A stretch of DNA of 64,000 bases from contig NC_030827.1 in the NCBI RefSeq assembly GCF_001704415.2, positions 42,846,271 to 42,910,270 on the forward strand, given 5' to 3'. The notes beneath the pieces are model-generated. The model had not been told where the DNA came from. It saw only the letters and a program-made list of their open reading frames with translations, and made no database searches. This document shows, piece after piece, positions 44,583-56,037 of the stretch (the stretch's first letter is position 1; the number at the start of each line of letters is the position of its first letter). Origin of the DNA: Capra hircus (taxonomy: Eukaryota; Chordata; Mammalia; Artiodactyla; Bovidae). The translations under genes were made by a program, and so were the position numbers.

Positions 44583-44687
44583 AATGGACATGAGTTTGAG
44601 CAAGCTTGGGGAGATCGTGAAGGACAGGGAAGCCTTTCTGTGGGATTGCAAAGAGTCAGATGCAATACGACTGAGCAACTGGACAAT
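44583..44687 (+). mobile_element. BovB LINE, last ~100 bases
   Basis: ATGGACATGAGTTTGAGCAAGC, GGTGAAGGACAGGGAAGCC-like words and CAAAGAGTCAGATGC...CTGAGCAAC are the extreme BovB 3' end in sense. Highly truncated. Confidence 0.75.
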
Positions 44688-44944
44688 GGGCTCCTAGCTG
44701 CCTAAGTTTACGTGGGGAAGCCCCTGTGGTTAGTCTGTATCCACTGTGCCTAGGGTGCATGTGCAGAAATTGAAAAAGTCTCTGTGGTTGTTTGGTAACA
44801 TGTCTATGAGCTCTTCTGGCTGTGTCTTGGATGGGGTTTAATCAGCTTTCAGCTAGGCCATCCCTCTTTGCTCATTCATGCCTAACTTTCTACCTAACAC
44901 AATAAAGTATGGACATCAGAATAAACTTAACTGAATTTCTGTTT

Positions 44945-45480
44945 ACCTGTGTGGTAGATTGATTGTATAAATGGATCCAATTTTCCATACTTGTCTTTAT
45001 CAGCATCCTTCACAATCTGTCCTAGTAGCTCTTTTCATCAAGAGATAGTGTTTCCTCACATTAAATCTGGACTGGACTTTTGCTAATTTTAGCAAACAAG
45101 TAACTAGATGTTATTTCCAAGCCTAGGACTCCCAGAGCCTTAAAAATTGTGCTTTTTTTTTTCTCCCTGGACCTTGGCTTTGCCATAAGTGCATGCATGG
45201 GCTGGCACATTGGAGGGATGCGAGAACCACATGAAGAAGACTGACCCACAGTCAGGCAACTCCACAGATTTCAGAGAATCCAGTCATGATCAGCAAAGTC
45301 TTGACCCAATGCAGTGCTCACTATAGATTTATTAGTGAAAACAGTCAAGATCAGAGGAGCCACCCAAACTATTCGTAGCTTTGTGAGCAAGAACAAGCCC
45401 TAATGGTTTTAAGACACCAAGTAAGGGCATAGTTTACTGCAAATTTTGCTTGTGGCAACAGTACCTGAGACAAACTTGGC
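44945..45480 (+). mobile_element. Ancient LTR-like repeat (family not assigned)
   Basis: GATCAGAGGAGCCACCCAAAC, TTGTGAGCAAGAACAAG and GGTTTTAAGACACCAAG match the closing words of an old mammalian repeat also seen at 46730-47405. Diverged and non-coding. Confidence 0.4.
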
Positions 45481-46729
45481 ATTTGACAGAGGGCACTATC
45501 ATTAGAGAAACTTGAAATTTGTGGCATTGGCTATGTGATTGCTTGCAGCTGGGAGTTGGAAAAATGGTAAGCAAGCTGTCAACAAGGACTAAGGGCATGG
45601 CAAGAAATTGTAACTGGAGTTTGGAAAAAATGATGATTCATGTAAAGTCATTGCAAAATAATTGACTAACCTGTTGCCTGAAGTAACTTGGAAGATGGAA
45701 AATGTATCTAATGAACTTTTGGATTTGCCTAAGGAGATCTCCAGGCAGCATGTTGAGAGCGACAGCTGGATTTTCTTAATTGTGTGTGGTACAGCAAGAA
45801 AGTGATGAACTAAGAAAAAGCTGTCCCTTCCTAAGAATATAGAGGGAATAGGAGAGGGCCAAATGTATGGGCTACAAAATAAAACAGTTTCTCATCTCTA
45901 GTCCTCCTAGTCAAGAAGGTATTATGGAAGTAACTATAGCCTCGGGGCATAGATCAAATCATCAGTATGTCTTAAGATGTGTTGTTAAGATCTCTGAAAG
46001 AGTTAAGGAAGTGTTTAGTCCTCTCATTAGGCAAAAAGACTGCTAGGAACAAAGGGAAGCTCCCACAATTGTCTGATATGACCCAAATGAGTGTGATTAA
46101 AAAGAATTGGTTGAATGGAGAGGGTGTACATCAAATTATTTGCAAGTTCACTTTTTTTTTTTTTTTTAAGGAGTTGTACAGGCAGAAGTAGCCTCATCAT
46201 TCTAGCCTCAAAGATACTGAGTTGTTGAAAGTGGCATCTAGGTTCTCACCATTATAAGAAAAGAAAGCCAGTTGAAAATGATATTCAGAGGGCATACACT
46301 CCCCCAAACTCTTCTGAAAGGGTAAGGAGAGAGGCGGGAAAGGAAAAAGTTTCCTAAAATGGAGCTGTGGAGAGCAGTCTGTCCTCAGAAACAGAATGGA
46401 GTTAAAATTTGGGAACACTCTCTTCTCCCAGTGTCCGGGAACCTGGCAACATTTACCTTGTTGGATTTCAAAAATATTAATGTCCATGGAGTTGTACTTG
46501 CCTCTCATTCTTGCCTGTCTGAATGAGAGTGCTGTTTAATGCAGTTTTCCTGTCCTCACTATTATATGCGGGGTGGGAGTGGTAAAGTACAAATATTGTG
46601 TCTTTTTGGTTCATGAGTTTCTGAATCGAAATGTGATGCATCTGCAGAGCCTTATGTAGACCTCATTCATGTAGATCATAAGATGATGGACTTTGAAGAC
46701 AATACAATAACTGGGGGAGAACTTGGGGA
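45481..46729. other. No gene; T tract
   Basis: Unassigned sequence of mixed composition. A T run at 46152-46167 is the only simple feature. A 103-codon minus frame (46197-46508) has no recognisable domain. Confidence 0.4.
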
Positions 46730-47405
46730 CCTTGGGAGGGGCTGAGTGTAATGTGTAATTTGAGTGGCAACCATATGGAGTTAAAGCCAAAGGGAGGAGC
46801 GGTAGTTGATTGCAAGCATTGTCCCCAATTCTTCACCTCTCGCGGAGACCACAACCTTTTCAAGTGTCACTTTGAGCTCCTCGTAAGAGGGGGTCAATTT
46901 CACTTTTCCTTGAATGTTGGTAGGCCTTGTAACTTTGTTTTGCAAAAAAAAAAAAAAAAAGAAAAAAAAACACAGCATAAATAATTGCTGTATTATTTGC
47001 TATATTATTTATGCCGTATTGCATAATTTACAATGTGTTTATAATTGTGACAGGTCTTATACTAGCCTCAGAGAAACCTTGCTCACTTCTACTTTCTTTC
47101 TATCTCTCAGATCCCTGTCTCACTATGAGAACATCCTGGGCTAGTTTACTGGATGGATATGACAGATATATGAAGAACAGCTAGACCTGCCAGTATCCTG
47201 CAGCCCCCAAAACCTTTGATCAGCCAAAATAAGAAGAAAGACCTGCCCAAAATACATATGTTAGTAGGTCTGTGAGTGAGTCTGGCAGAGATCAGAACTG
47301 TTCAGTGGATTCAGAAATCTATGAGTAGATCTTATTGTTTTAAGGCTCTGAGTTACAAAGTGGGCTGATACACAATAGCAACATGACACTAGATAACTGA
47401 TTATT
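46730..47405 (+). mobile_element. Ancient LTR-like repeat, split by an A-rich insertion
   Basis: The left part, to about 46943, contains GTAGTTGATTGCAAGCATTGTCCCC and GAATGTTGGTAGGCCTTGTAAC. After an A tract (46944-46970) and AT-rich text, the right part at 47,130-47,405 has CTAGACCTGCCAG, GTGAGTGAGTCTGGCAGAGATCAG and TCTTATTGTTTTAAGGCTCTGAG. The order fits one old element with something inserted in it. Confidence 0.45.
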
Positions 47406-48424
47406 GAGGCAACCTGCTATCATGAGTGGGACTGCACTTAAATCTAGCATTGTAAATCTCAAGTTATTGGTTGTTAATAGAGGAACTGGAAATTAAATAA
47501 ATTAGTTGTTTTTTTTTTTTTTAAGAGGGAATTACTCTCCTCTGATTAGCAAAAGACAATTAATGGGATCCTCATTGTTGGGTAGCTGCAGGTGACACTG
47601 TATGCTTGTTTCTCTTCTGAATTCTGTCAAGTCGCTTAGAAGTGAAAAGAATGTAGGAGCGTAGACACCCCTGGGGAATTGCTTTGGTAGCCAAGCAAGG
47701 AAGACACTGAGGTAGCAGACAGCTGCCACTGTGACAGAGGCTTAAGGGACTTCATACCAGACTCCAAAAGTCTTTTTACAAGACCATTGGTTGTTGGCAG
47801 GCGAAAGTAGTGTTTTCACTCTTTGCATCTCTCAACAGAAAAGAAGAATTAGCAGTTATAATAAAGTCAGTTTTCCCCTAAAGAAATATTCATAGATTTA
47901 TACAAAAAAGTTCTATATTCAGGACAATTTTAAAACATTAGATCAAAGTGAAACATGTTTTTTAAGCTTCAGGACTTCCCAGTCTCTTACTATACCATTT
48001 GTTTTGGGAATTCCCCAAAGGAACATATAACATTCAATAGTCTCCATGTTTATTTGAAAATGGGCTCTTTTTTTTTTTTTTTTCTTCACAGAGTATTTTG
48101 CAGGATTATATTTTCACCAAGTACACTTTGGGGAATGCTGAGTTCATGGTTTATAAAGTGTGTAATTTTTACTTTCTTTTTTAAGTTTCTAAATCTGTTC
48201 TATGAAGATAACCTTTCTACCAGTGTATGTTTTAATGCTCTTACACACTTGATTAAAAACAAACAAACAAACAAAAAACTAAAAAGCATAAAGTGAGAAA
48301 CCATGGCATAAATTTTCTTGGTTCTTAGATTCTATAACATGCCACATCTTTTAATACTTGTCAAATTATAGGTCAAACATAACAGTAATAACTTTTATAA
48401 ACATTCACATGTTGAAAAACTTAC
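47406..48424. other. No gene or assigned repeat
   Basis: AT-rich with T runs near 47,510 and 48,070 and an (AAAC)n run at 48258-48277. Nothing coding is recognisable. Confidence 0.4.
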
Positions 48425-48780
48425 CATGTGTCAGGCACTATGTGAATTTCTTTACATATGCCATCATGGTCATTATCAGTAAAACACTATGAGTTCAGCA
48501 CAGTAATACTGTATTTTAGGGCTTCCCTTGTGGCTTAGCAATAAGAATCCACCTACAATGCTGGAGATGCAGGAGGCCCCCTGGAGAAGGGCATGACAAC
48601 CCTCTCCAGTATTCTTGCTTGGAGAATCCCATGGTCAGAGGAGGCTGGTGGGCTACAGTCCGTAGGGTCACAAAGGGTCTGAAGTGACTTAGCACGCATA
48701 CAATATTTTAAAATGATGAAATGGAAGTTTATAGAAGTATGAATATGTTTCAAATCAGCTTATTTAAAATAAAACTGAGG
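48425..48780 (-). mobile_element. MIR SINE split by a Bov-tA
   Basis: CCATGTGTCAGGCACTATGTGAA and TTTACATATGCCATCATGG mark a reversed MIR. It breaks near 48519 and seems to resume after 48706 with GATGAAATGGAAG and AAAACTGAGGTTCAAGAAG. Confidence 0.5.
48520..48705 (+). mobile_element. Bov-tA SINE inside a MIR, B-box deleted
   Basis: Sense copy GGGCTTCCCTTGTGGCTTAG to GTGACTTAGCACGC. The stretch that should contain the pol III B-box, between GGAGATGCAGG and CCCCCTGGAGAAGG, is deleted, so this copy cannot drive its own transcription. Confidence 0.85.
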
Positions 48781-49274
48781 TTCAAGAAGTTCTATCTAAT
48801 GCCAACAACCTGCTCACTTAATGACTGGAAACTGTTAGCCAGTACTGTTGGGTTTTAGAGGAACACAACTCTGCCTGGAAAACGACTCTTGCTGTTGGAG
48901 AACCCTCAATGAACAAATGCATCTTACAGTGAGTTGGTGAGTGGAACAGTGATGTTGATAAAGAAAAGGGTATCAGAAGAAAGTTTGGAAACGCTGCAGG
49001 GTTTAGAGTGAGTGTGGACTTTGTGATTCAAGAGTGAAGGTATAATGTGGAAGGATAGAAATGCTTTGACTCCAGTGGAATGTGTTATTTTGCTCAAAAT
49101 TGATGCTTCTTTTCTTCTATTTTCTTTATTAGAAATTAGAAATTTGGTGCAAATTCTTAAAGCATACTAAAGTTAACTATGTGATGAGTAAATTATCAAA
49201 TTATTATTATTTTGAATAAACTTTGGGCACAGAAGCAAACATCATTTGTAAAGAAATTAAATAGATATATGCAC
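48781..49274. other. No gene or assigned repeat
   Basis: Unassigned sequence. Confidence 0.35.
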
Positions 49275-49511
49275 AAAATATTTTGGGCTTCCCTGCTGGC
49301 ATTGGTAGAGAATCTGCCTGCCAATACAGGAGATGCAGGTTTGATCCCTGGATTGGGAAGATCCCCTGGAGAAGGAAATGGCAACCCACTCCAGTATTCT
49401 TGCCTGGAGAATTCCATGGACAGAGGAACCTGGCAGGCTACAGTCCATGAAGTCGCAAAAGAGTTGGACAGAACTTAGTGACTAAACAACAACAACATAA
49501 AATATTTTGGG
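49275..49511 (+). mobile_element. Bov-tA SINE with perfect 13-bp duplication
   Basis: Sense SINE flanked by AAAATATTTTGGG at 49275-49287 and 49499-49511, with an AACAACAAC tail. It has a complete tRNA-like head (GGTTTGATCCC B-box) and body. Close to consensus. Confidence 0.95.
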
Positions 49512-49569
49512 AGCTGTGAACACTATTTAAGGTGACCCATTAATACATGACCAATTAGGAACTTTTTAA

Positions 49570-50410
49570 AAAATTAATTGAAAAAGACTTTGTAGACATA
49601 ATTATGATATACAATTATAAATACACATGTATTTATAATGTATAATTTGACAACTTTTTCATGAGTATATATCCATGAAACCATAATAAAACCATAACCA
49701 CAATAAAGGTAACAAACATATCCAATTATCTCTAAAGTCACCCTATGTTGTTTGGTAACTTCTCTCTGCCGCATCTCCTTATTCCCAAGGACTTGGGGCA
49801 ACCCTGATCGACTGCCACTATAGATTCACCCACATGTTTCAGATTCTTATATAAGCAGAATCATATAATAGGTACTCTTTCTTTGTCTGGCTTCTTCATT
49901 CAGCATAATTATTTTGAAATTCACTGATACTGCTGTGTATGATATTTTTTCTTCCTAGGTCGTATTCCATTGTAAACTCACCAGAGTGCATCCCTTCACT
50001 TATAGATGGACGGTTGGGTTGTTTCCAGTTTTTGGCTATTGCAAACAGAACAGTGATGAATATTCATGTACGAGTCTTTTGGGTACGTGTGCTTTTTTTT
50101 TTTTTATCCAGGCTAAACTTCTAAGTGTAATGGCAGGATAATATGGTAGATGCATGTATACCTCTTTGACAAGCTGTGTTCTCCAAAGTGGTTTTGTTTC
50201 TTTACATTCCTATCAGCAGTGGCATCTCCACAGTTCTGCTGCCACGTCCTTGCCATACTTGGTACGATCTAGTTTTTTAATCTTAGATCTCTTAGTAGAT
50301 CTCCAGCATAATTTTATTGTGGTTTTAATTTGCATTTTGATGAATGATGTTGGGCCTCTATTCATGTGCTTATTTGCCATCCATATATCTTTTGTGATGG
50401 AGTGACTATC
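49570..50410 (-). mobile_element. Old L1 (L1M type), ORF2 end and 3' UTR
   Basis: Reverse-oriented old L1. Recognisable in order: CATGAAACCATAATAAAACC, TATATAAGCAGAATCATATAATAGGTACTC, TTGTCTGGCTTCTTCATTCAGCATAATTATTTTGA, GTATTCCATTG, GGGTTGTTTCCAGTTTTTGGCTATTGC, CTCCAAAGTGG, TTGTGGTTTTAATTTGCAT, and CATGTGCTTATTTGCCATCC. The coding frame is fully decayed. Confidence 0.75.
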
Positions 50411-53400
50411 CTAATGTCCATTGTCTTTATTGAATTATATTTTTCATATTAAGTTTGAGAGTGTGTTATGTAGTCAGAATATCTGGCTTACTTGATTTTC
50501 TTTATAATGAAATGAAGCTTTTGTTAAATTTTGATTCATATGCATGGGCTTTCTATTCAGAGAGACAAGCCAAGTCTTAGAGATCTGGCTTGCTTCATTT
50601 GTCCTTCCTATTTAGCAAAATGTTCCTCAGGTCCTCAGCACTGGGTCTGGGGCATGTTGAGAATCAGGAGGAATTCCCTCAGTGACTTAAGATTATAGAA
50701 GCGATGCCTATGGTTCAGTCTTTAGCTTTTGCCTTAAAGTGGTCAAGCCAAATAGTATTTTTAAGAATTAAAATTTGTTGAGAGTATGAGATAAAAACCT
50801 AAAGGCAATGGTGCTTTGTCCAAAGTGATCATCTTTAGATATTCTTAAAAGTCATTTTTAGGCTCATTTATTAAATAAAAATGTATTTAACTTTAACATA
50901 CACTTTGATAGGTTCTAGGAATTAAAAAAAATAATAAGTCATTGTTAGGCATTGGAGAGTAAACTATCAGATAATTCACTCTAAAAAAATGGAAGTATTT
51001 TATTTTACACCATTCCAACCATAAAGAGTATGCTCTGTTTATATAAATAAATCAGAACTGATAATTCCAATTCTAAATAAAATATTAAGAAACAGATCTT
51101 TAAATACATAACACAGTTGATTTCTACTGTTTCCAAGTCCATATAATCTTTTGTGTGGTTCATGCATTTTATGTTTTTCAGCAGAAAACAAAGAGTAGCT
51201 TATGGTCACCTTTCCTGCCTCTATAAGTTACTGCTTCTGTGCTTGCTATTTTTGCTCTGAGGTTTTTCTTACTTGCTACACTCATTCTCTATTCTTTCCA
51301 GTTTATGGTTGTGGTGTTGTTGTTGGTGTGTATGTGTGTTTATGAGGTGGTAGCAGGGATTAATAAAAATTCTCGTTATTTTCATTTCCCATTCAGTCCC
51401 CAGAACTGCTTGTTGGGTGTGGGGCTGGAGTTAGTATATACACAGCACTATGCCATAACTTTCTGTTTCTTTCCTTGGTATATACACAGCACTATGCCAT
51501 AACTTTCTGTTTCTTTCCTTGGTTAACAGTTTATACGGTTTATGGCATAAGGTTGAATGGTTGTATGGTTGTTAATGTTGAATTATGGGTTTTTTCCCTT
51601 TACTGCTTCTATTCTTATTCATTTTTTAACAGTTGGAGAAGGGAAATTATTTGTTTGGGCTTTATTTTTTCATCTTTACCCCCCAAATCTGAGCTTGGTT
51701 ATTAAATAGCCATTATATTTTTTAACAATTTCAACCTTGACTTGAGAGTGATAAAGCATAGGTTTTATAAAACAGATGCATTCTTTCTTATTTCTCTGCA
51801 TAAGGAATCCTCTATGTAGCATGGGCTTCAGGGGAAGGCAAAGGAAAAATTAAATTTCTCTTTACCGTATTGTGACAGTGAAGTTCAAACACCACATATT
51901 TAATCAATCAGTCAGTCAATCAAGCAGAATCATGTTGCCAACATTGAATTAGATTATGTAATAATCTATATATAAGACATAGTACTTGTTTAAAATGAAT
52001 CTTCTTTTTGCTTAAATTTTTATTTAAGCAATGTATAATCAAATTAAAAAATTGTCAGTGGAGATGATCTTTACCCAAATCAATGAAATAGAAGAGAATG
52101 AATTCTGGGGGCTCTTTCTTTGTGTTCAGTCTCTTCATGAAGTTATTGTTCAAAGGTTATCTCTGCTTTTGAAAGCTGATGTACTTCAGCTTAGAATTCT
52201 CTGCTGTTTGTGGTGCCAGTTCACTCAATGCCCCATTAAGAATGACTTAGTCTGAGTTTTTCTAAGAAAAAAATGATAATAACAGAAAGAGAAGTAAAAA
52301 TGAATATTTGCCGGATTTGTATATCAAATGCCTATGAAATTAAATATTCATTTTTAAAACGTTCCCCCAAAATGCATTTTTGTGTAGTTTTGGTCATGAA
52401 TGAGTTTCTGGTTGTATTTTTATTTAAAATAATTTCTTGGTACTATGCCATTTAAAAAAAAGTGTTTGTAGTTGGGATAAGAGGATATTCCAGTTATGCT
52501 TTCAGCTTTTTTTCCTTAAATGATTATAAGTGTGCCTCCAGAATTCAGTGCTTTAGAAAGAAATTCTTTCTTTCCATTAGTGCTTCATAATTAGAGGTAC
52601 ACTCACTCTTTTATTTTCAGGAAAACATTTCACCTTCCCGGGCACAGAATTGGATTTGTCCTTTCAATTACATAATTATTGAGTAAATATTTATTGAGTT
52701 TTATTTGCACAGCATTGTGTTGGACAGTTAAAGAGTTTACAATCTAGTTGAGCAAACAAGGTGGTATTTATAAAGAGATTTTGCTGCATTGTTAGTGTAA
52801 GATTTAAGAGAAGCAGGAGATTACCATGGTATTCAACAGTCTGGGAAATTCTCATAGAATGGGTAAGGCTTGAGTGCCGGAATTTAAGGAATGAAATGTT
52901 GAACAAATGGAAGTAATCATTCTAAGTTGGCAGAAGGGAAAAAAAGGAGGTGATTTAAAAAAAAAGCAGTCAAAGGTACTGACATAAAAAAAGCAAAAGG
53001 CATTAATGGACTGGAGAGACTTGTTTGGACTGGAAAAGAGGAATTTTTGAGTTGAATAAAAGAAACGGTATATTGTGTGTGGTCAATTTACTTTACAGTT
53101 AATTTTGACTGCAGTTTCAGTTGGAGGCAATAGGAGTAGTAGACTATACATAAGTAGAAGTGAAACTGAAAGGCTGAAATAGTTTCAAATAATTTGGATG
53201 GAGGTTAGAGACCAGAGAGTGGATTCAAAAAAGTCATCTGGGATCATGGTTTAAATACGTCATCCGACAGAAGAAGGTCTTTCATTGGAGACAGTGAGGC
53301 TAAGTGAAAAATTTAGGACCTGGTGGTCCTCAGATGAATCATGTTATGACTGGAGCAATTCTAATCATGATCATATAAACAATGGTGAAAAGGAAGAATG

Positions 53401-53470
53401 AGGTGCCTTATCCTCAACATTTGTGAAATATCCTTGATAGCAAAGGAAGTCTTAGGAGTTATGAATGTTT
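50411..53470. other. No gene; mostly unassigned AT-rich DNA
   Basis: About 3 kb containing the 44-bp tandem duplication at 51434-51523 and possible L2-like fossil text at 52,660-52,760 (GAGTAAATATTTATTGAG). Short frames (51239-51705, 52031-52255) show no domain. Confidence 0.4.
51434..51523. repeat. Perfect 44-bp tandem duplication
   Basis: The unit GTATATACACAGCACTATGC... is repeated with a period of 44 and no mismatch: 51434-51477 and 51478-51521, plus two bases of a third unit. The perfect identity implies a very recent event or an assembly fault. Confidence 0.97.
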
Positions 53471-54444
53471 CAGTTCAGTTCAGTTGCTCAGTCGTGCCTG
53501 ACTCTTTGCAATCCCATGAATCGCAGCACGCCAGGCCTCCCTGTCCATCACCAACTCCCGGAGTTCACTCAAACTCATGTCCATCGAGTCGGTGATGCCA
53601 TCCTGCCATCTCATCCTCTGTCGTCCCCTTCTCCTCCTGCCCCTAATCCCTCTCAGAATCAGGGTCTTTTCCAATGAGTCAACTCTTTGCATGAGGTGGC
53701 CAAAGTATTGGAGTTTAAGCTTCAGCATCATTCTTTCCAATGAACACCCAGGACTAATCTCCTTTAGAATGGACTGGTTGGATCTCCTTGCAGTCCAAGG
53801 GACTCTCAAGAGTCTTCTCCAACACCACAGTTCAAAAGCATCAATTCTTCGGCGCTCAGTTTTCTTCACAGTCCAACTCTCACATCCATACATGACCACT
53901 GGAAAAACCTTGACTAGACGGACCTTTGTTGGCAAAGTAATATCTCTGCTTTTTAATATTCTATCTACGTTGGTCATAACTTTCCTTCCAAGGAGTAAGC
54001 ATCTTTTAATTTCATGGCTGCAATTACCATCTGCAGTGATTTTGGAGCCCAAAAAATAAAATCTGACACTGTTTCCACTGTTTCCCCATCTATTTCCCAT
54101 GAAGTGATGGGACCAGATGCCATGATCTTAGTTTTCTGAATGTTGAGCTGTAAGCCAACTTTTTCGCTCTCCTCTTTCGCTTTCATCAAGAGACTTTTTA
54201 GTTCCTCTTCACTTTCTGCCATAAGGGTGGTGTCATCTGCATATCTGAGGTTCTCAATATTTCTCCTGGCAATCTTGATTCCAGCTTGTGGTTCTTCCAG
54301 CCCAGCGTTTCTCATGATGTACTCTGCATAGAAGTTAAATAAGCAGGGTGACAATATACAGCCTTGACATACTCCTTTTCCTATTTGAAACCAGTCTGAT
54401 GTTCCATGTCCAGTTCTAACTGTTGCTTCCTGACCTGCATATAG
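53471..54444 (-). mobile_element. BovB LINE, 3' third
   Basis: Antisense BovB of ~970 bases from the CAGTTC tail at 53471 to CTGACCTGCATATAG, including the reverse-transcriptase palm and C-terminal regions. A Bov-tA follows 12 bases beyond the 5' end. Confidence 0.93.
53480..54354 (-). pseudogene. BovB reverse-transcriptase fragment, frameshifted
   Basis: Two overlapping minus frames. 53974-54354 has SPCLFNFYAEYIMRNAGLEE and YADD at residues 38-41. 53480-54100 carries the downstream part (CESWTVKKTERRRIDAFELW and the basic tail). A frameshift near 54,050, at the run after AGCCCAAAAAA, separates them, and AMVFPVVM reads VFPVVM by a small in-frame loss. It is truncated and inactive. Confidence 0.8.
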
Positions 54445-54456
54445 CGTTCAGTCAGT

Positions 54457-54637
54457 GGGCTTCCCTGGTGGCTCAGCAGTAAAGATTCTGCCTGCCCATG
54501 CAGGAGACGTGGTTTCCATTCCTGGTTTGAGAAGATCCCCTAGAAAAGAAAATGGCAACCCACTCCATTATTCTTGCCTGGGAAATTCCAGGGATGGGGG
54601 AGCCTGGTGGGTTATAATCCATGGGGTTCCAAGAGTG
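54457..54637 (+). mobile_element. Bov-tA SINE
   Basis: Sense copy GGGCTTCCCTGGTGGCTCAG with a decayed B-box (GGTTTCCATTCC), ending at ATCCATGGGGTTCCAAGAGTGG. The 3' tail is lost. Confidence 0.88.
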
Positions 54638-55309
54638 GTATTATAGTGTTCTGCTGTCGACCAAATGTGGATATTTTGTCTTGGTTTTAAAAGTTACCAA
54701 CCATTTTTATTCAGATCCCAACAGGTGTTCTTCTGCCTAGTGTTGCTCAGACAAACAGAATGAAGCAATTCAGTTCAGAAGCAAAGGCAAGCTTGGTTCT
54801 TCTACCTGAGAACCAAGTGGTTCCAGGAGGTGGGCAGGGATGCTTTTTAGGGCTCCGTCAGCATGGAGGGGAGGGGGCTGAGTGCTCACACCCGCACACA
54901 GCTGTGCTGCTGGACGTGGCCAGCAGTGCTGGGTGCAGCTTCTCTGCACATAGACCACTGTTGCAGCCATCTTGAGGTGAGTGTCCTGGCAGAGCTTGCA
55001 GAGTCTCTGGTGGAGATGTGTCTGCAACAGATTTTCACTGGGAGCTCTGATGTGAGGTGCCTGGGTCTTGGCCTCTGCATGTGACACCCTATGAGCATGT
55101 GAGACTAGACTAAGCACAAAGGAGGAGAGAAAGGTTAGACTTTATTACCTATAAAACTATATTCTAGTTTTAATTCCTGGGAATTGTTTATGGGCTTTGC
55201 CGGTGACACTACTACATAATATACACTTTTTGCTTAAGTGCTCAGTAAATTGCTGCAACGCCATTTATTATCCATTGTCTTCGATTTACAATGGTGGTGT
55301 TGGTGGTGG
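54638..55309. other. Unassigned G+C-richer stretch
   Basis: 54,760-55,090 is notably richer in G+C than its surroundings and carries short frames on both strands. A sequence resembling a splice donor (GAGGTGAGTG) lies near 54,975. No domain, paired acceptor or continued frame is recognisable, so I do not call an exon. Confidence 0.35.
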
Positions 55310-55546
55310 TGGTTTAGTCGCTAAGTCATGTCCAACTCTTGGTTGGTTGACTCTTCTGTCAACCAACTCTTGCGACCCCATGGACTGTGGCCTGCCTGGC
55401 TCATCTGTCCATGGAATTCTCCAGGCAAAAATAGTGGAGTGGGTTGCCATTTTCTTCTCCAGGGGATCTTTCCAACCCGGGGATCAAACCCAGGTCTCCT
55501 GCATTGCAGGCAGATTCTTTACCAACTGAGCTATGAGGGGAAGCCA
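55310..55546 (-). mobile_element. Bov-tA SINE with a 31-bp hairpin insertion
   Basis: Reverse-oriented full SINE from TTTAGTCGCTAAGTCATG to GAGGGGAAGCC. About 31 bases are inserted between CCAACTCTT and GCGACCCC, containing GTTGGTTGA and its exact complement TCAACCAAC around an 8-base loop. Confidence 0.9.
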
Positions 55547-55949
55547 AAAGCTACAATACTGTTCCTAAAAGATACTGATGTTCTATACCCAGGTTAGTTT
55601 AGGGATTTTTCATCTCACACCTATGATTTATTTTCCTGTTTTGTGTGTTTCGTTACTACGTTAAGTGCATAAATTTTTTTTATATTATTTCTAAGTCATA
55701 ATAGAAAATTTATTGACTTTTGGAGGTATTATACTGTCTCTAGTATGATTATAAAATTCTCTTAGTAATTATGATTATTTCTACTTGATTTTCTTGGATT
55801 TTTAAAGTAGCATTTGTATCCTCTACAAATGATGATAACTTAATACCCTCCTTTCCAAAATGTAAATTTTATAGTCATTTTTGTCTCACTAGCTTGGCTA
55901 GAACTTCCAAAATTGTACTGAATAGTAAAAGTATTAGTAGGCATTATTT
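55547..55949. other. No gene or assigned repeat
   Basis: AT-rich unassigned sequence. Confidence 0.35.
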
Positions 55950-56037
55950 TTTTTAATTTACCTATTTTTTTTGAAGGATAATGCTTTACAGAATTTTGCT
56001 GTTTTCTGTCAATCAGACATAAGTATACATATATATG
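55950..56037 (-). mobile_element. L1 3' UTR fragment, old
   Basis: TTTTTTTTGAAGGATAATGCTTTACAGAATTTTGC, then TGTTTTCTGTCAATCAGACATAAG and GTATACATATATATG: the reverse of an older ruminant L1 3' end. Confidence 0.65.

Noticed and set aside
47955..48296. 113-codon Phe-rich frame as a gene
   Set aside because: It runs through a poly-T tract and an AAAC repeat, so its amino-acid content reflects simple sequence.
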